DNA from: AC-32 sp963728765
GTDB lineage: Bacteria; Actinomycetota; Thermoleophilia; Gaiellales; Gaiellaceae
Direction: 5' to 3'
DNA length: 64,000 bases
NCBI GenBank assembly: GCA_963728765.1
Contig: CAVSKX010000004.1
Location: 496,001-560,000, forward strand
The notes beneath the pieces were generated by a model that worked only from the letters and a program-made list of their open reading frames with translations, was not told the DNA's origin and searched no databases. This document shows, one piece after another, positions 1 to 8,738 of the stretch (position 1 is its first letter; each line of letters starts with the position of its first letter). The position numbers and the translations under genes are program-made.

Positions 1-2184
1 CTGGTCGCTCTCCTCCTGCGCGGTGTCGATCGTGAGCGCGCGCAGCCGGTTGAGCTCCTCGGCGAAGCCGACGAGCGGGTGCATGATCTCGACGAGCGGC
101 GCTTCGCCGGTCCGCTCCTCGACGGCCGCCGCGGCCCGGATGATCGCCCGGACTTGCATCTCGTAGATCTCGGGCCAGAGCAGCCCGAGGCGGCAGCCGC
201 GCGTTCCGAGCATCGGGTTCGACTCCTGCAGCGCCTTGATGCGCTCGCGCATCCGGTCGTCGCGGGCCTCCTCGAGCGGCGGCAGGAACTCGTGCAGCGG
301 CGGGTCGAGCAGCCGGATCGTCACCGGCAGGCCGGCCATCGCCTCGAAGATCCCCTCGAAGTCGGCCTGCTGGTGCGGCAGCAGGCGGTCGAGCGCCGCT
401 CGCCGCTCCTCTTCGCCCGAGGCCATGATCATCTCGCGCACGACGGGGAGCCTGTCCTCGGCCATGAACATGTGCTCCGTCCGGCAGAGCCCGATGCCCT
501 GGGCGCCGAACTCGCGTGCCTTGGCGGCGTCCTCGGGCGTGTCCGCGTTCGCGCGCACCTTGAGCCGGCGCTGCTCGTCGGCCCAACCGAGGATCGTCTC
601 GAAGTCCTCGTTGATCTGCGGCGGGACGAGATCGACGGCGCCGATCACGACACGGCCGGTCCCCCCGTCGATCGTGATCACGTCGCCTTCGGAGAGCTGC
701 TGCCCGCCGATCGTCAGGGCGCGACGCTCCAGATCGATCGTCAGCTCCTCGCAGCCAGCCACGCACGGCTTCCCCATCCCACGCGCGACGACGGCCGCGT
801 GCGAGGTCATGCCGCCGTGGGCGGTGAGGATTCCCGCAGCCTGGAGCAAGCCGTGGATGTCGTCGGGGGTCGTTTCCCAGCGCACGAGGATCACGCTCTC
901 CCCTGCCTTGCCGCGCTCCTCCGCGGTGTCGGCGTCGAGCAGGACCTTGCCGCACGCAGCGCCGGGCGACGCATTCAGACCGCGGGCCGCAACCTCGAGC
1001 TCCGCCTGCGGGTCGATCATCGGGTGCAGCAGCTGGTCGAGCTGTGCGGGGTCGATCCGCACGACCGCGTCCTCGCGTGAGATCAGGGCCTCCTCCACCA
1101 TCGAGACCGCCGCCTTCAGCGCCGCGGCTGCGGTGCGCTTCGCCGACCGCGTCTGCAGCAGGTAGAGGCGGCCCTCCTCGACCGTGAACTCGATGTCCTG
1201 CATGTCTCGGTAGTGCTGCTCGAGGCGCCCCATCGTGTCGCGCAGCTGCCCGAACGCCTCCGGCAGCCGCTCCTGCATGGCCGCCAGCGGCTCGGGCGTC
1301 CTGATCCCGGCCACGACGTCCTCCCCCTGCGCATCCATGAGGAGCTCGCCGTAGAGCCCCTGCTCGCCGGTCGAGGGGTTCCGCGTGAAGGCGACGCCCG
1401 TGCCGGAGCCCTCGCCTTTGTTGCCGAAGACCATCTGGACGACGTTCACCGCCGTGCCGAGGTCGTCCGGGATCCGGTGGGCCCGACGGTAGACCTGCGC
1501 CCGCGGCGTGTCCCAGGAGGCGAAGACCCCACGCACCGCGTGGTTGAGCTGCTCGCGCGCGTCCTGCGGAAACGGCGAGTCTGTCTCGTCCTCGTAGATC
1601 CGCTCGAACGTGTCGACGAGCTCACGCAGGTCGTCGGCGTCGAGCTCGACGTCCTGCTGCACCCCGCGCGCGCCCTTGAGGTCGCTCAGCGCCTGCTCGA
1701 AGCGTTGAGCGTCGATGCCCATCACGACCTCGCCGTACATCTGGATCAGGCGGCGGTAGGAGTCGTACGCGAAGCGCGCGTTGCCGGTGTCGGCGGCCAG
1801 GCCTTCGACCGCCTCGTCGTTGAGCCCGAGGTTGAGGATCGTGTCCATCATCCCGGGCATCGAGATCGCGGCGCCCGAGCGCACGGAGACGAGCAGTGGG
1901 TCCTGCGAGTCGCCGAAGCGCTTTCCGGCCCTGCCCTCGAGGGCGTCGATGTGCCGGTCGATCTCCGCCGGAAGACCGTCGGGCAGCTCCTCGCCCCCCG
2001 CCGCCATGTAGGCGCGGCAGGCGTCCGTCGTGATCGTGAACCCGGCGGGCACAGGCACCCCGAGCTGGGTCATCTCGGCCAGGCCGATCCCCTTGCCGCC
2101 GAGAAGCTCGCGGCCGCCCTCGGAGGGCTCGTCGAAGTCGTAGACGTAGCGCCCGGTCCCCCGCATTCGGAAGGATCTTTCCAT
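1..2184 (-). CDS. ppdK: Pyruvate, phosphate dikinase, 3' end cut by window edge
   Basis: This reading frame runs without a stop from an ATG at 2184 to the left edge (728 codons seen; the family is about 870-900 residues, so the C-terminal PEP/pyruvate part is missing). It begins MERSFRMRGTGRYVYDF and continues with GGKGIGLAEMTQLGVPVPAGFTI, the nucleotide-binding N-terminus of the family. The last visible residues (EIMHPLVGFAEEL) resemble the PEP-utilising C-terminal barrel. The enzyme interconverts pyruvate, ATP and Pi with PEP, AMP and PPi in the cytoplasm. A PPDK regulatory protein gene lies 2.8 kb away, which supports the call. Identification is firm. Confidence 0.93.
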   Translation of the reverse strand, partial: MERSFRMRGTGRYVYDFDEPSEGGRELLGGKGIGLAEMTQLGVPVPAGFTITTDACRAYMAAGGEELPDGLPAEIDRHIDALEGRAGKRFGDSQDPLLVSVRSGAAISMPGMMDTILNLGLNDEAVEGLAADTGNARFAYDSYRRLIQMYGEVVMGIDAQRFEQALSDLKGARGVQQDVELDADDLRELVDTFERIYEDETDSPFPQDAREQLNHAVRGVFASWDTPRAQVYRRAHRIPDDLGTAVNVVQMVFGNKGEGSGTGVAFTRNPSTGEQGLYGELLMDAQGEDVVAGIRTPEPLAAMQERLPEAFGQLRDTMGRLEQHYRDMQDIEFTVEEGRLYLLQTRSAKRTAAAALKAAVSMVEEALISREDAVVRIDPAQLDQLLHPMIDPQAELEVAARGLNASPGAACGKVLLDADTAEERGKAGESVILVRWETTPDDIHGLLQAAGILTAHGGMTSHAAVVARGMGKPCVAGCEELTIDLERRALTIGGQQLSEGDVITIDGGTGRVVIGAVDLVPPQINEDFETILGWADEQRRLKVRANADTPEDAAKAREFGAQGIGLCRTEHMFMAEDRLPVVREMIMASGEEERRAALDRLLPHQQADFEGIFEAMAGLPVTIRLLDPPLHEFLPPLEEARDDRMRERIKALQESNPMLGTRGCRLGLLWPEIYEMQVRAIIRAAAAVEERTGEAPLVEIMHPLVGFAEELNRLRALTIDTAQEESDQ

Positions 2185-2241
2185 AGCGGAGGGAGGGACG
2201 AGAACCGCGCGAAGCCGCCGGGCGTGAGCTCGAGGTGATGA

Positions 2242-2510
2242 AGGGCCTGCTCATCGGCGTGGGGCCCGCACGGGCGGCGGATCGTCTTCGAGCGGAACCT
2301 GCCGTACTGGGGCAGCGACCGGATGCGGCTGATGACGGTCGCGGCCACCGGCGGCCGCCCGACGCAGCTCACGAGCGGGCCGTTCGACGCGATGCCCTCG
2401 TTCTCGCCGACGGATGCCCGCAAACGGCGGCCGCGCCGTGCGGGTCGGCCGCCTCGCCGGGCGTCCTCGATCCGTCGTGGAGCCCCGCGGGTGTGCGCTG
2501 AGGAGAAGCC
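2242..2510 (+). pseudogene. Remnant of a TolB/PD40-type beta-propeller gene
   Basis: One forward frame reads WGPHGRRIVFERNLPYWGSD and then RLMTVAATGGRPTQLTSGPFDAMPSFSP, two consecutive blades of the kind PSWSPDGRRIVF...L(T)...GG.PxxLT. Just downstream a different frame gives LDPSWSPAGVR and a stop, another blade start. There is no plausible start codon, the frame breaks, and only about two blades remain of the usual six. I read it as a decayed fragment of a periplasmic or secreted propeller protein next to ppdK. No function is expected. Confidence 0.6.
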
Positions 2511-2512
2511 GG

Positions 2513-2518
2513 TAGGCT
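2513..2518 (+). promoter_or_regulatory. -10 box TAGGCT of the dioxygenase gene
   Basis: TAGGCT ends 11 nt before the ATG at 2530, giving a leaderless or nearly leaderless transcript. No Shine-Dalgarno sequence fits in between. Confidence 0.5.
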
Positions 2519-2529
2519 GGGGCCCAGGC

Positions 2530-3456
2530 ATGAAGCTCGAGGGCGTCCACCACGTCACTGCGATCACGGGCAACGCGCCGCAGAACGTCGACTTCTACGC
2601 CCGCGTCCTCGGTCTTCGCCTCGTCAAGAAGAGCGTCAACCAGGACGATCCGACCGTCTACCACCTCTTCTACGGCGACGAGGAGGGCGCGCCCGGGAAC
2701 GACATCACCTTCTTCGAGTACCCCGGCGCGCGCGTTGGCCGCGCGGGCGCGGGGATGGTGCACACCGTCGGCTGGCGCCTCGCCTCGCCCGAGGCCGTCG
2801 ACTTCTGGGAGAGCCGCCTCGCTGACGAGGGCATCGCGGGCGAGCACTACCCGGATGCGAGCTTCGCGTTCCGCGATCCCGAAGGGCTGCGCCACGCGCT
2901 GATCCCCGGCGAGAGCGAGGACGAGCCCTTGATCGCCGACCACCCGGAGGTGCCGAGTGAGCTGGCGCTGCAGGGCTTTCACGGGGTGCGCGCCTACACG
3001 CATGACCCCGAACAGAGCCGCCCCTTCCTCGAGGAGACGCTCGAGTTCGACCCATCCGGCGAAGCGGGCTGGGAGGTCCGCGGCAAGCACCGCGGCGGCC
3101 TCTACCTCTACGACCGCACCGAGGAGCGCGGCGTTCCCGGCGCGGGCACCGTCCACCACGTCGCCTGGGCCTCGCCGCTCGACGAGCACGAGGCGTGGCA
3201 GCGGCGCGTCGCCGAGAGCGGCGCCCACCCTACGCCGATCATCGACCGCTACTACTTCAAGTCGATCTACTTCCGCGAGCCGAGCGGCGTGCTGTTCGAG
3301 ATCGCGACCATCGGCCCCGGCTTCACGGCGGACGAGCCGCCGGAGACGCTCGGCGAGAGGCTCTCGCTGCCGCCGAACTACGAGCACCTCCGCGAACGGC
3401 TCGACGGCGTGCTCACGCCGCTGCCGGACGTCCGGGCGCTCCGCGCCGGCAGGTGA
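2530..3456 (+). CDS. Ring-cleaving dioxygenase, VOC superfamily (MhqO-like)
   Basis: The 308-residue protein has two vicinal-oxygen-chelate modules. Module one starts MKLEGVHHVTAITG (likely metal His8) and module two contains GTVHHVAWA and GVLFEIAT, supplying the second His and the Glu of the usual His-His-Glu metal site. This arrangement and length match the MhqO/YkcA family of putative extradiol dioxygenases for hydroquinone-like aromatics. The ATG at 2530 is chosen because it begins the first VOC strand and has a -10 box just upstream. The stop overlaps the GTG of the downstream esterase, the usual partner in mhq-type operons. Substrate is unknown. Confidence 0.85.
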   Translation: MKLEGVHHVTAITGNAPQNVDFYARVLGLRLVKKSVNQDDPTVYHLFYGDEEGAPGNDITFFEYPGARVGRAGAGMVHTVGWRLASPEAVDFWESRLADEGIAGEHYPDASFAFRDPEGLRHALIPGESEDEPLIADHPEVPSELALQGFHGVRAYTHDPEQSRPFLEETLEFDPSGEAGWEVRGKHRGGLYLYDRTEERGVPGAGTVHHVAWASPLDEHEAWQRRVAESGAHPTPIIDRYYFKSIYFREPSGVLFEIATIGPGFTADEPPETLGERLSLPPNYEHLRERLDGVLTPLPDVRALRAGR

Positions 3457-4106
3457 CGATCCAGCACCTCGAGCGGCCGGCCGCAGGCAAGCCGGACGGG
3501 CTGCTCGTCCTCTTCCACGGTCGCGGCGCCGACGAGCACGACCTCTATCCGCTGCTCGACCTGCTCGACCCGCGGCGTCGCCTGCTCGGCATCACGCCGC
3601 GCGGGCCGCTCTCGCTGCCGCCCGGCCGTGCCCACTGGTACGCGGTGCAGGAGATCGGCTACCCCGACCCGTCGACGTTCCTGCCCACGTATGCGGCGGT
3701 CAGCGCGTGGCTCGACGGGCTCTGGGAGACCTCGGGGCTCACGCCGGAGCGCAGCGTGCTCGGCGGCTTCTCGCAGGGCGCGGTGATGACGTACTCGCTC
3801 GGCCTCGGACGTGGTCGGCCGCGGCCCGCCGCGCTCGTCGCGCTGAGCGGGTTCATGCCGACCGTTCCGGGCTTCGAGCTCGATCTCGAGCCGCCGCTGC
3901 CGCCCGTCGCGATCGGCCACGGCACCTTCGACAACGTGATCTCGGTCGAGTGGGGACGTCGGGCGCGGCAGGAGCTCGAGGCTGCGGGCGCCGACCTCCT
4001 CTACCGCGAGTATCCGCTTCCCCACGCTGTCGACCCAGGCTTCCTCGTCGAGCTGCCGCCCTGGCTCTCGGCCGCGCTCGCCGCGCCCGCTCCGCCGGCC
4101 GGTTGA
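3453..4106 (+). CDS. Phospholipase/carboxylesterase family hydrolase
   Basis: A 217-residue alpha/beta hydrolase. The sequence shows LVLFHGRGADEHD (oxyanion loop), the nucleophile elbow GGFSQGA with Ser107, a likely acid Asp160 in GHGTFDNVI and the catalytic His191 in YPLPHAVDP. This fits the small carboxylesterase family (MhqD/YpfH type). The GTG start at 3453 overlaps the TGA of the preceding dioxygenase (GTGA), so translation is probably coupled. The pair resembles mhqO-mhqD systems that respond to quinones and electrophiles, so a role in aromatic detoxification is a reasonable inference. Confidence 0.83.
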   Translation: MTIQHLERPAAGKPDGLLVLFHGRGADEHDLYPLLDLLDPRRRLLGITPRGPLSLPPGRAHWYAVQEIGYPDPSTFLPTYAAVSAWLDGLWETSGLTPERSVLGGFSQGAVMTYSLGLGRGRPRPAALVALSGFMPTVPGFELDLEPPLPPVAIGHGTFDNVISVEWGRRARQELEAAGADLLYREYPLPHAVDPGFLVELPPWLSAALAAPAPPAG

Positions 4107-4116
4107 CCCGCGGCCC

Positions 4117-4716
4117 ATGCCTTCCGACTGGACGCGCTTCTACGACGCCGTCGGCTCGGAGCCGCGGGCGACCCTCCTCGAGGCTCTGCGACGATTCGAA
4201 GGCGAGGAGCGGACGCCGCGCGATCGGTTCGCCGTCGACCTCGGCTGCGGTACGGGCCAAGAGACGGTCGAGCTGCTTCGGCGCGGGTGGCAAGTTCTCG
4301 CGCTGGACGGCCAGGCCGAGGCGATCGACCGCCTTCGCGCGCTCGATCTCTCGGAGGGCGAGCGCGGCCGCCTCGAGACGCGGGTCTCGCGGTTCGAGAC
4401 CGCCGAGTGGCCACCGGCCGACCTCGTGAACTCGAGCTTCGCGCTGCCGTTTTGCCCACCGGGCGACTTTCCGGCGGTGTGGGAGCGGATCGTGCACTCG
4501 CTGCTCTCAGGCGGACGGTTCAGCGGCCATCTGTTCGGCGACCGCGACGAATGGTCGAACGAGGACGACATGACCTTCCAGACCCGGGTGGACGCGGAGG
4601 CGCTGCTCAGCGGCTTCGAGGTCGAGCTCTTCGACGAGATCGAGGAGGACAGCGAGACGGCGGTCGGTGAGCCGAAGCACTGGCACTTCTTCCAGATAGT
4701 CGCGCGGCGGCGTTAG
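4117..4716 (+). CDS. Class I SAM-dependent methyltransferase
   Basis: A 199-residue protein with motif I FAVDLGCGTGQETVELLRRG near residues 38-57, a following acidic strand end (VLALDGQAEAI) and a post-motif VNSSFALPFCP. It looks like the TehB/UbiE-like compact methyltransferases; the substrate cannot be told. It begins 10 nt after the esterase stop, so it is probably the third gene of that operon. Its TAG stop forms the left end of a 19-bp inverted repeat shared with the opposing gene. Confidence 0.8.
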   Translation: MPSDWTRFYDAVGSEPRATLLEALRRFEGEERTPRDRFAVDLGCGTGQETVELLRRGWQVLALDGQAEAIDRLRALDLSEGERGRLETRVSRFETAEWPPADLVNSSFALPFCPPGDFPAVWERIVHSLLSGGRFSGHLFGDRDEWSNEDDMTFQTRVDAEALLSGFEVELFDEIEEDSETAVGEPKHWHFFQIVARRR

Positions 4717-4786
4717 GAGGGTTTGGCGGAACGCTGCTCGCTCTCGGGGTGCGAGGGCATTGCCTGTGTTTCGTCAAATCCTCCTA
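4714..4786. terminator. Convergent-gene inverted repeat joining two stop codons
   Basis: Arms at 4714-4732 and 4768-4786 pair over 19 positions. On the plus-strand RNA all pair if three G-U wobbles are allowed; on the minus-strand RNA those three become A-C mismatches. The outer ends are the TAG codons of the two convergent genes. A terminator with better folding in the plus direction is likely; there is no long U tract. Confidence 0.55.
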
Positions 4787-4966
4787 TTCGCGGACGGGCG
4801 GCCGGTATCCCGGCCGACGGCGCGCACGGAAGTCCGCCAACCAGGCGAGCGCGCGCAGCCCCATCCAGACCGGCGTGAGCAGCACGTAGAAGACGACGTC
4901 GGCGACGACGAGGATCGCCCACCAGGTCGCCCAGCGCCAGAGCGGGACCGGCGGCTTCGGTTTCAC
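4784..4966 (-). CDS. Small membrane protein, 60 residues
   Basis: The protein starts with GTG at 4966, overlapping the stop of the PPDK regulatory protein gene as GTGA, and ends in the inverted repeat at 4784. It reads (M)KPKPPVPLWRWATWWAILV, then VADVVFYVLLTPVWMGLRAL as a hydrophobic stretch of about 30 residues, and a basic tail (FRARRRPGYRPPVRE). One membrane span with a cytoplasmic basic end is likely. I do not recognise a family. The overlap argues that it is translated with its upstream neighbour. Confidence 0.6.
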   Translation of the reverse strand: MKPKPPVPLWRWATWWAILVVADVVFYVLLTPVWMGLRALAWLADFRARRRPGYRPPVRE

Positions 4967-5808
4967 GTGACGCGGGTCTGCCGCGCTCGCGTCCCGTTCT
5001 CGGCGCGCCGCTGCTCGACGAGCCGGATCACCCGGGCAGCCGTCTCCTCGATCGAGAGATCGGAGATGTCGATCACCGGGCATCCGAGGCGCCGCTGTAG
5101 CAACTCGGCCTCTTCGAGCTCGGCGTAGATCTCCAGCAGCTCGGCGTACGCGCGCTCACCGCCGCCCAGGCGCCGTGCGCGCTGCTTGCGGATCTCGCGC
5201 AGCCGCTCCGCGTCGATCGTTAGCCCAACGATCTTCGTCGGGTCGATGTCGAAGAGCGCCGACGGCGGCTCGATGCCCTTCACCACCGGGACGTTGGCGG
5301 TCTTGTAGCCGAGGTAACCGAGGTACATCGAGAGCGGCGTCTTCGAGGTACGCGAGACGCCGACGAGGACGATGTCCGCGTCGTGGAGGCCGGCGCCGAC
5401 GCCATCGTCGAACTTGACCGCGAACTCGATCGCGGCCATGCGCTTGAAGTACTGCGAGTCGAGCGGCGGCCGCGCGCCTGGCTTCATCTTTGCGGCCACG
5501 CCGGCGACGCGGGCGACGGCCTCGATCGGGTGGCCGAGCAGGTCGCAGTAGTGGAGCTTGTAGCGGCGGCACAGCGCTCGGGCGGCCTCGCGCAGCTCCG
5601 GGTGGACGAGGGTGTAGACGATCACCGCCGGGCGGCCCTTGGCGCGGCTGAGCGCAAGGTTCAGGTCGTCGACGGTCTCGACGCGCGGATGGCGGATCTC
5701 CTCGAACTCCTGCTCGGGGAACTGCGCCTCGAGCGCGTGCACGAGCCGAACGGCGGTCTCGCCGGTGGAGTCGGAGATGACGTGGAGCTCGACCGGGGGC
5801 TTGTTCAC
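4963..5808 (-). CDS. PPDK / PEP synthase regulatory protein (DUF299 kinase-phosphorylase)
   Basis: A 281-residue protein beginning MNKPPVELHVISDSTGETAV, the family signature, with a P-loop-like GVSRTSKTP at residues 150-158 and a conserved D-x-Q-Y-F-K-R region (LDSQYFKRM). Members of this family reversibly phosphorylate a threonine of pyruvate phosphate dikinase or PEP synthase, using ADP for inactivation and Pi for reactivation. Since ppdK lies in the same window, PPDK is the likely target. The GTG start is preceded by TACGCT at 5816-5821, implying a leaderless message. Confidence 0.93.
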   Translation of the reverse strand: MNKPPVELHVISDSTGETAVRLVHALEAQFPEQEFEEIRHPRVETVDDLNLALSRAKGRPAVIVYTLVHPELREAARALCRRYKLHYCDLLGHPIEAVARVAGVAAKMKPGARPPLDSQYFKRMAAIEFAVKFDDGVGAGLHDADIVLVGVSRTSKTPLSMYLGYLGYKTANVPVVKGIEPPSALFDIDPTKIVGLTIDAERLREIRKQRARRLGGGERAYAELLEIYAELEEAELLQRRLGCPVIDISDLSIEETAARVIRLVEQRRAENGTRARQTRVT

Positions 5809-5815
5809 GCGCCGG

Positions 5816-5821
5816 AGCGTA
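5816..5821 (-). promoter_or_regulatory. -10 box TACGCT of the PPDK regulator gene
   Basis: TACGCT ends 7 nt before the GTG at 5808; with the usual start-site distance the mRNA begins at or next to the start codon. Confidence 0.5.
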
Positions 5822-5860
5822 GCCTGGCACGGCGTCGTTGTTGCAGTTCCATCACGGTCC

Positions 5861-5968
5861 CGTCACAGACATGCGCGTCGTTCCCGGGTAGGCTCGCGCC
5901 GTGGCAGGGGGGCGGGTCGGGACCCGTAGTACCTCGCGCGAGAACATGAAAACGGGCGGCGGCAGCGC
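5861..5968 (+). ncRNA. Candidate promoter plus small RNA, copy 1 of a shared element
   Basis: Forward strand: CGTCACAGACA at 5861-5871, exactly 17 nt, then TAGGCTCGC from 5889, followed by a G-rich stretch, CCGTAGT and CGAGAAC...ACGGGC. The region at 15371-15480 has the same blocks in the same order and the same 17-nt spacing. It fills the gap between the regulator gene start and the glyS stop, and no credible plus-strand protein follows. It could instead be a duplicated regulatory region acting on the minus-strand gene. Confidence 0.35.
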
Positions 5969-7810
5969 TCAGCGTGGGATCTGCGAGAAGTCCCCCAGCC
6001 GACCGAGCGCGTCCCGGACGTCGAGCAGCAACCGCAGCCGGTTCGCCCTGACCGCGTCGTCCTCGTCCATCACGAGCACCTCGTCGAAGAAGCGCTCCAT
6101 CAGCGGCGCCAGCGTCGCGCCCGACTCGAGCGCGCGCCGCACGTCGCCGTCGACCTCGACCTGCGCGAGCCCGTCGGCCAGCGCGCGCTCCGCATCCTCC
6201 TTCAGCAGGTCGCGATCGACCTCGGCCGAGGCGTCGTCGGCCGCCCGCCCCGCCAGCCGGTGTGCGCGCTCGTACGCGGTGTACACACCGTCGAACGCCG
6301 GCGACTCCCGCTCTTCGTAGAGCGCCTGCGCGAGCCGCTCCACGCCGCCCAGGTCGGGTGCGGCCGACGCGCGCGCCGCCCGCACGAACTCGACCGGCAC
6401 CTCGAGCAGGCCCTCGAGCCGTTCCTCTACGAACTCCCGCACCTCGTCGGGGAGCAGCGAGCGCGGCACCATCAGCCCACCTTCGACGGCCAGGCGGTTC
6501 AGGCCGATCGCCGCCCGGCGCAGGCCGTACGGGTCGCGCGAGCCGGATGGCCGGTGCCCGAGCGAGAACGATGTTGCGAGCGCGTCGACCTTGTCCGCCG
6601 CGGCGAGCACCTTGCCCGACTCCGTCTGCGGCAGCGGGCCGCCGGAGGCGTCCGGCAGGTACTGCTCCTCGATGGCCGAGCTGACAGCCTCGGGGTACCC
6701 CGCGAGCCGCGCGTACTCGGCGCCGATGTACCCCTCGAGGTCGGGGAACTCGCGCACGAGCTCCGACGCCTGGTCGGCCTTGGCCAGCCGCGCCGCCTCG
6801 AGTGTCGCCTCGCCGCCGCCGAGCTCCGAGACGAGGCGCCGGAGCCGCTCCGCCTTGTCCGCGAAGGAGCCCGCGCCCTTGAAGTAGGTGATCGCGCCGA
6901 GGCGCTCGGCCAGCGAGTCGACCCCGACCCGGACGTCGCGCTCGAACGTGAAGCTCGCGTCGTCCAGCCGGCCCTCGAGGACGTTCTCGTTGCCGGCCCG
7001 CACTACCTTGGGATCGCCGCCGTTCGAGACGAAGGCGAACCGGTTGCCGCCCAGCGGGAAGTAGCGCTGGTGCGACTGCATCGCCGTCACCACGACGCGT
7101 TCGGGCAGCTGCAAGAACCGCTCGTCGAAGCTTCCCTCGAGCACCTGCACGCTCTCCACGAGGTGCACAACCTCGGCCAGGACGCCGGCGGGGTCGCTCC
7201 AGCCGCCGATTGCGTCGAGGCCCTCGACGATCTGGCGCCGCCGCTCCTCGGCGTCCGGCTCGACGTCGGCCGCGCGCAGGCAGTCCTCGTACGCGGTCGC
7301 GTCCGTGATCTCGAGCTCTCCCGAGCGGAACCGATGCCCGAAGCTGCTCGTCCCCACCACGGTCTCCGCCCCGATCAGGGCAAGCGTCCACCGCACGGGC
7401 CGCGCGAAACGAATGCCGCTGTCGTCCCAGCGCATCGATTTCGAGAACGAGAGCCCTCGCACGATCGCGTCGAGCCGTTCGGGCACGACGTCGCGCAGGG
7501 GCCGACCTGAGCGTTCGACGCCGAGGAAGCCGTCGCGCTCGACGAGCTCCTCGACCTTCACGCCGTGCTTCTTCGCGAACCCGGCGGCGGCCTTCTCCCG
7601 CAGTTCCACGGGCGGGCCCTTGACCCATTCGTCGGGCGTCTGCTCGGAGAGGTCGTCGAAGCGCAGAGCGAGCCGCCGCGGCCCGATGAAGAGGCTGTCC
7701 GGTTCGGCGCCGAGCTCGCGCTTGGCGAGCGCAGGCAGTTGCTCCTCGGCCTCGCGACATGCTCCCGCTGGCAGCTCCTCACAGCCGATCTCAAGCAGCA
7801 GCGACGCCAT
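5969..7810 (-). CDS. glyS: Glycine--tRNA ligase beta subunit
   Basis: A 613-residue protein starting MASLLLEIGCEELPAGACRE, the typical N-terminus of the beta subunit of the bacterial alpha2beta2 glycyl-tRNA synthetase. KMRWDD-like (SMRWDDSGIRFARPVRW) and HRFRSGE elements follow, and a DALR-type anticodon region lies near the C-terminus (LLLDVRDALGRLGDFSQIPR). It is shorter than the roughly 690 residues of enterobacterial GlyS. The start overlaps the end of glyQ by 20 nt, so the subunits are cotranslated. The beta subunit recognises tRNA-Gly; catalysis needs GlyQ. Confidence 0.95.
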   Translation of the reverse strand: MASLLLEIGCEELPAGACREAEEQLPALAKRELGAEPDSLFIGPRRLALRFDDLSEQTPDEWVKGPPVELREKAAAGFAKKHGVKVEELVERDGFLGVERSGRPLRDVVPERLDAIVRGLSFSKSMRWDDSGIRFARPVRWTLALIGAETVVGTSSFGHRFRSGELEITDATAYEDCLRAADVEPDAEERRRQIVEGLDAIGGWSDPAGVLAEVVHLVESVQVLEGSFDERFLQLPERVVVTAMQSHQRYFPLGGNRFAFVSNGGDPKVVRAGNENVLEGRLDDASFTFERDVRVGVDSLAERLGAITYFKGAGSFADKAERLRRLVSELGGGEATLEAARLAKADQASELVREFPDLEGYIGAEYARLAGYPEAVSSAIEEQYLPDASGGPLPQTESGKVLAAADKVDALATSFSLGHRPSGSRDPYGLRRAAIGLNRLAVEGGLMVPRSLLPDEVREFVEERLEGLLEVPVEFVRAARASAAPDLGGVERLAQALYEERESPAFDGVYTAYERAHRLAGRAADDASAEVDRDLLKEDAERALADGLAQVEVDGDVRRALESGATLAPLMERFFDEVLVMDEDDAVRANRLRLLLDVRDALGRLGDFSQIPR

Positions 7811-8660
7811 CGGCCTCCAGCTCGAGGTACACCCGCGCAACCTCACGGGCCAGCTTGCGAACGCGGCCGATGTAGGCCGCGCGCTCGGTCGCCGACAGCG
7901 CCCCGCGCGCGTCGAGGAGGTTGAAGGTGTGCGAGGCCTTCAGCACCTGGTCGTACGCCGGTAGTGGCAGCTCTCGCTCGAGCAGTTGGCGGCACTCCTC
8001 CTCGTGCTCGCCGAACCGCCGTGCGAGCACCTCCACCGGTGCGAGCTCGAAGTTGTAGGTCGACCACTGACGCTCGTTCTCGCGATACACGTCACCCCAG
8101 GTCACACCCGGCGCCCACTCGAGCTCGAACGCGCTGCGCTTTCCCTGTAGGAACATCGTCAGCCGCTCGAGGCCGTACGTGATCTCCGCCGGCACGAGCT
8201 CGACATCGAACCCCCCGAGCTGCTGGAAGTACGTCCACTGCGTGATCTCCATGCCGTCGCACCAGACCTCCCAGCCGAGGCCCCACGCGCCGAGGGTCGG
8301 CTGCTCCCAGTCGTCCTCGACAAGGCGCACGTCGTGCCGCTGCAGGTCGATCCCGATCGCCCCGAGCGAGCCGAAGTAGAGGTCGAGCACGTCGCTCGGG
8401 GCCGGCTTGATCACGACCTGGTACTGGAAGTAGTGCTGGAAGCGGTACGGGTTCTCGCCGTACCTGCCGTCCAGCGGGCGGATCACCGGCTCGACGTATG
8501 CCGTCTTCCAAGGCCTCGGCCCGAGGCTGCGCAGGAACGTCGCAGGGTTCATCGTCCCGGCCGCGAGCTCCGTGTGGTACGGCTGCATCAGCACGCAGCC
8601 GTAGTCGGCCCAGTACGTCTCGAGCGCACGAATCGTGTCCTGGTAGTTCGGAACTGCCAA
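7791..8660 (-). CDS. glyQ: Glycine--tRNA ligase alpha subunit
   Basis: A 289-residue protein: (M)AVPNYQDTIRALETYWADYG, MNPATFLRSLGPRPWKTAYV, VEPVIRPLDGRYGENPYRFQ and YYFQYQVVIKP-type blocks are diagnostic of the catalytic alpha subunit, which forms glycyl-adenylate. The frame stays open upstream, so the start is a judgement: I choose TTG at 8660 because it gives the family N-terminus and because TAGGAT at 8669-8674 lies 8 nt before it. An alternative TTG lies three codons upstream. It is followed by glyS with a 20-nt overlap. Confidence 0.95.
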   Translation of the reverse strand: MAVPNYQDTIRALETYWADYGCVLMQPYHTELAAGTMNPATFLRSLGPRPWKTAYVEPVIRPLDGRYGENPYRFQHYFQYQVVIKPAPSDVLDLYFGSLGAIGIDLQRHDVRLVEDDWEQPTLGAWGLGWEVWCDGMEITQWTYFQQLGGFDVELVPAEITYGLERLTMFLQGKRSAFELEWAPGVTWGDVYRENERQWSTYNFELAPVEVLARRFGEHEEECRQLLERELPLPAYDQVLKASHTFNLLDARGALSATERAAYIGRVRKLAREVARVYLELEADGVAAA

Positions 8661-8668
8661 GGCGCTCA

Positions 8669-8674
8669 ATCCTA
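8669..8674 (-). promoter_or_regulatory. -10 box TAGGAT of glyQS
   Basis: TAGGAT ends 8 nt before the TTG start of glyQ, consistent with a leaderless glyQS mRNA and against a long leader such as a T-box here. Confidence 0.45.
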
Positions 8675-8738
8675 GGGAAGAAGTTGGGCGGCGCCACCGT
8701 CCTGTTGGTGTCCTTTCCGTGGACACGCCTGAGTCCGA

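Noticed and set aside
5901..6320. Plus-strand 139-codon frame starting near the first promoter-RNA element
   Set aside because: It is antisense to the conserved glyS 3' end and Ser/Arg-rich as typical for shadow frames in high-GC DNA, despite a GTG 6 nt after the -10 box.
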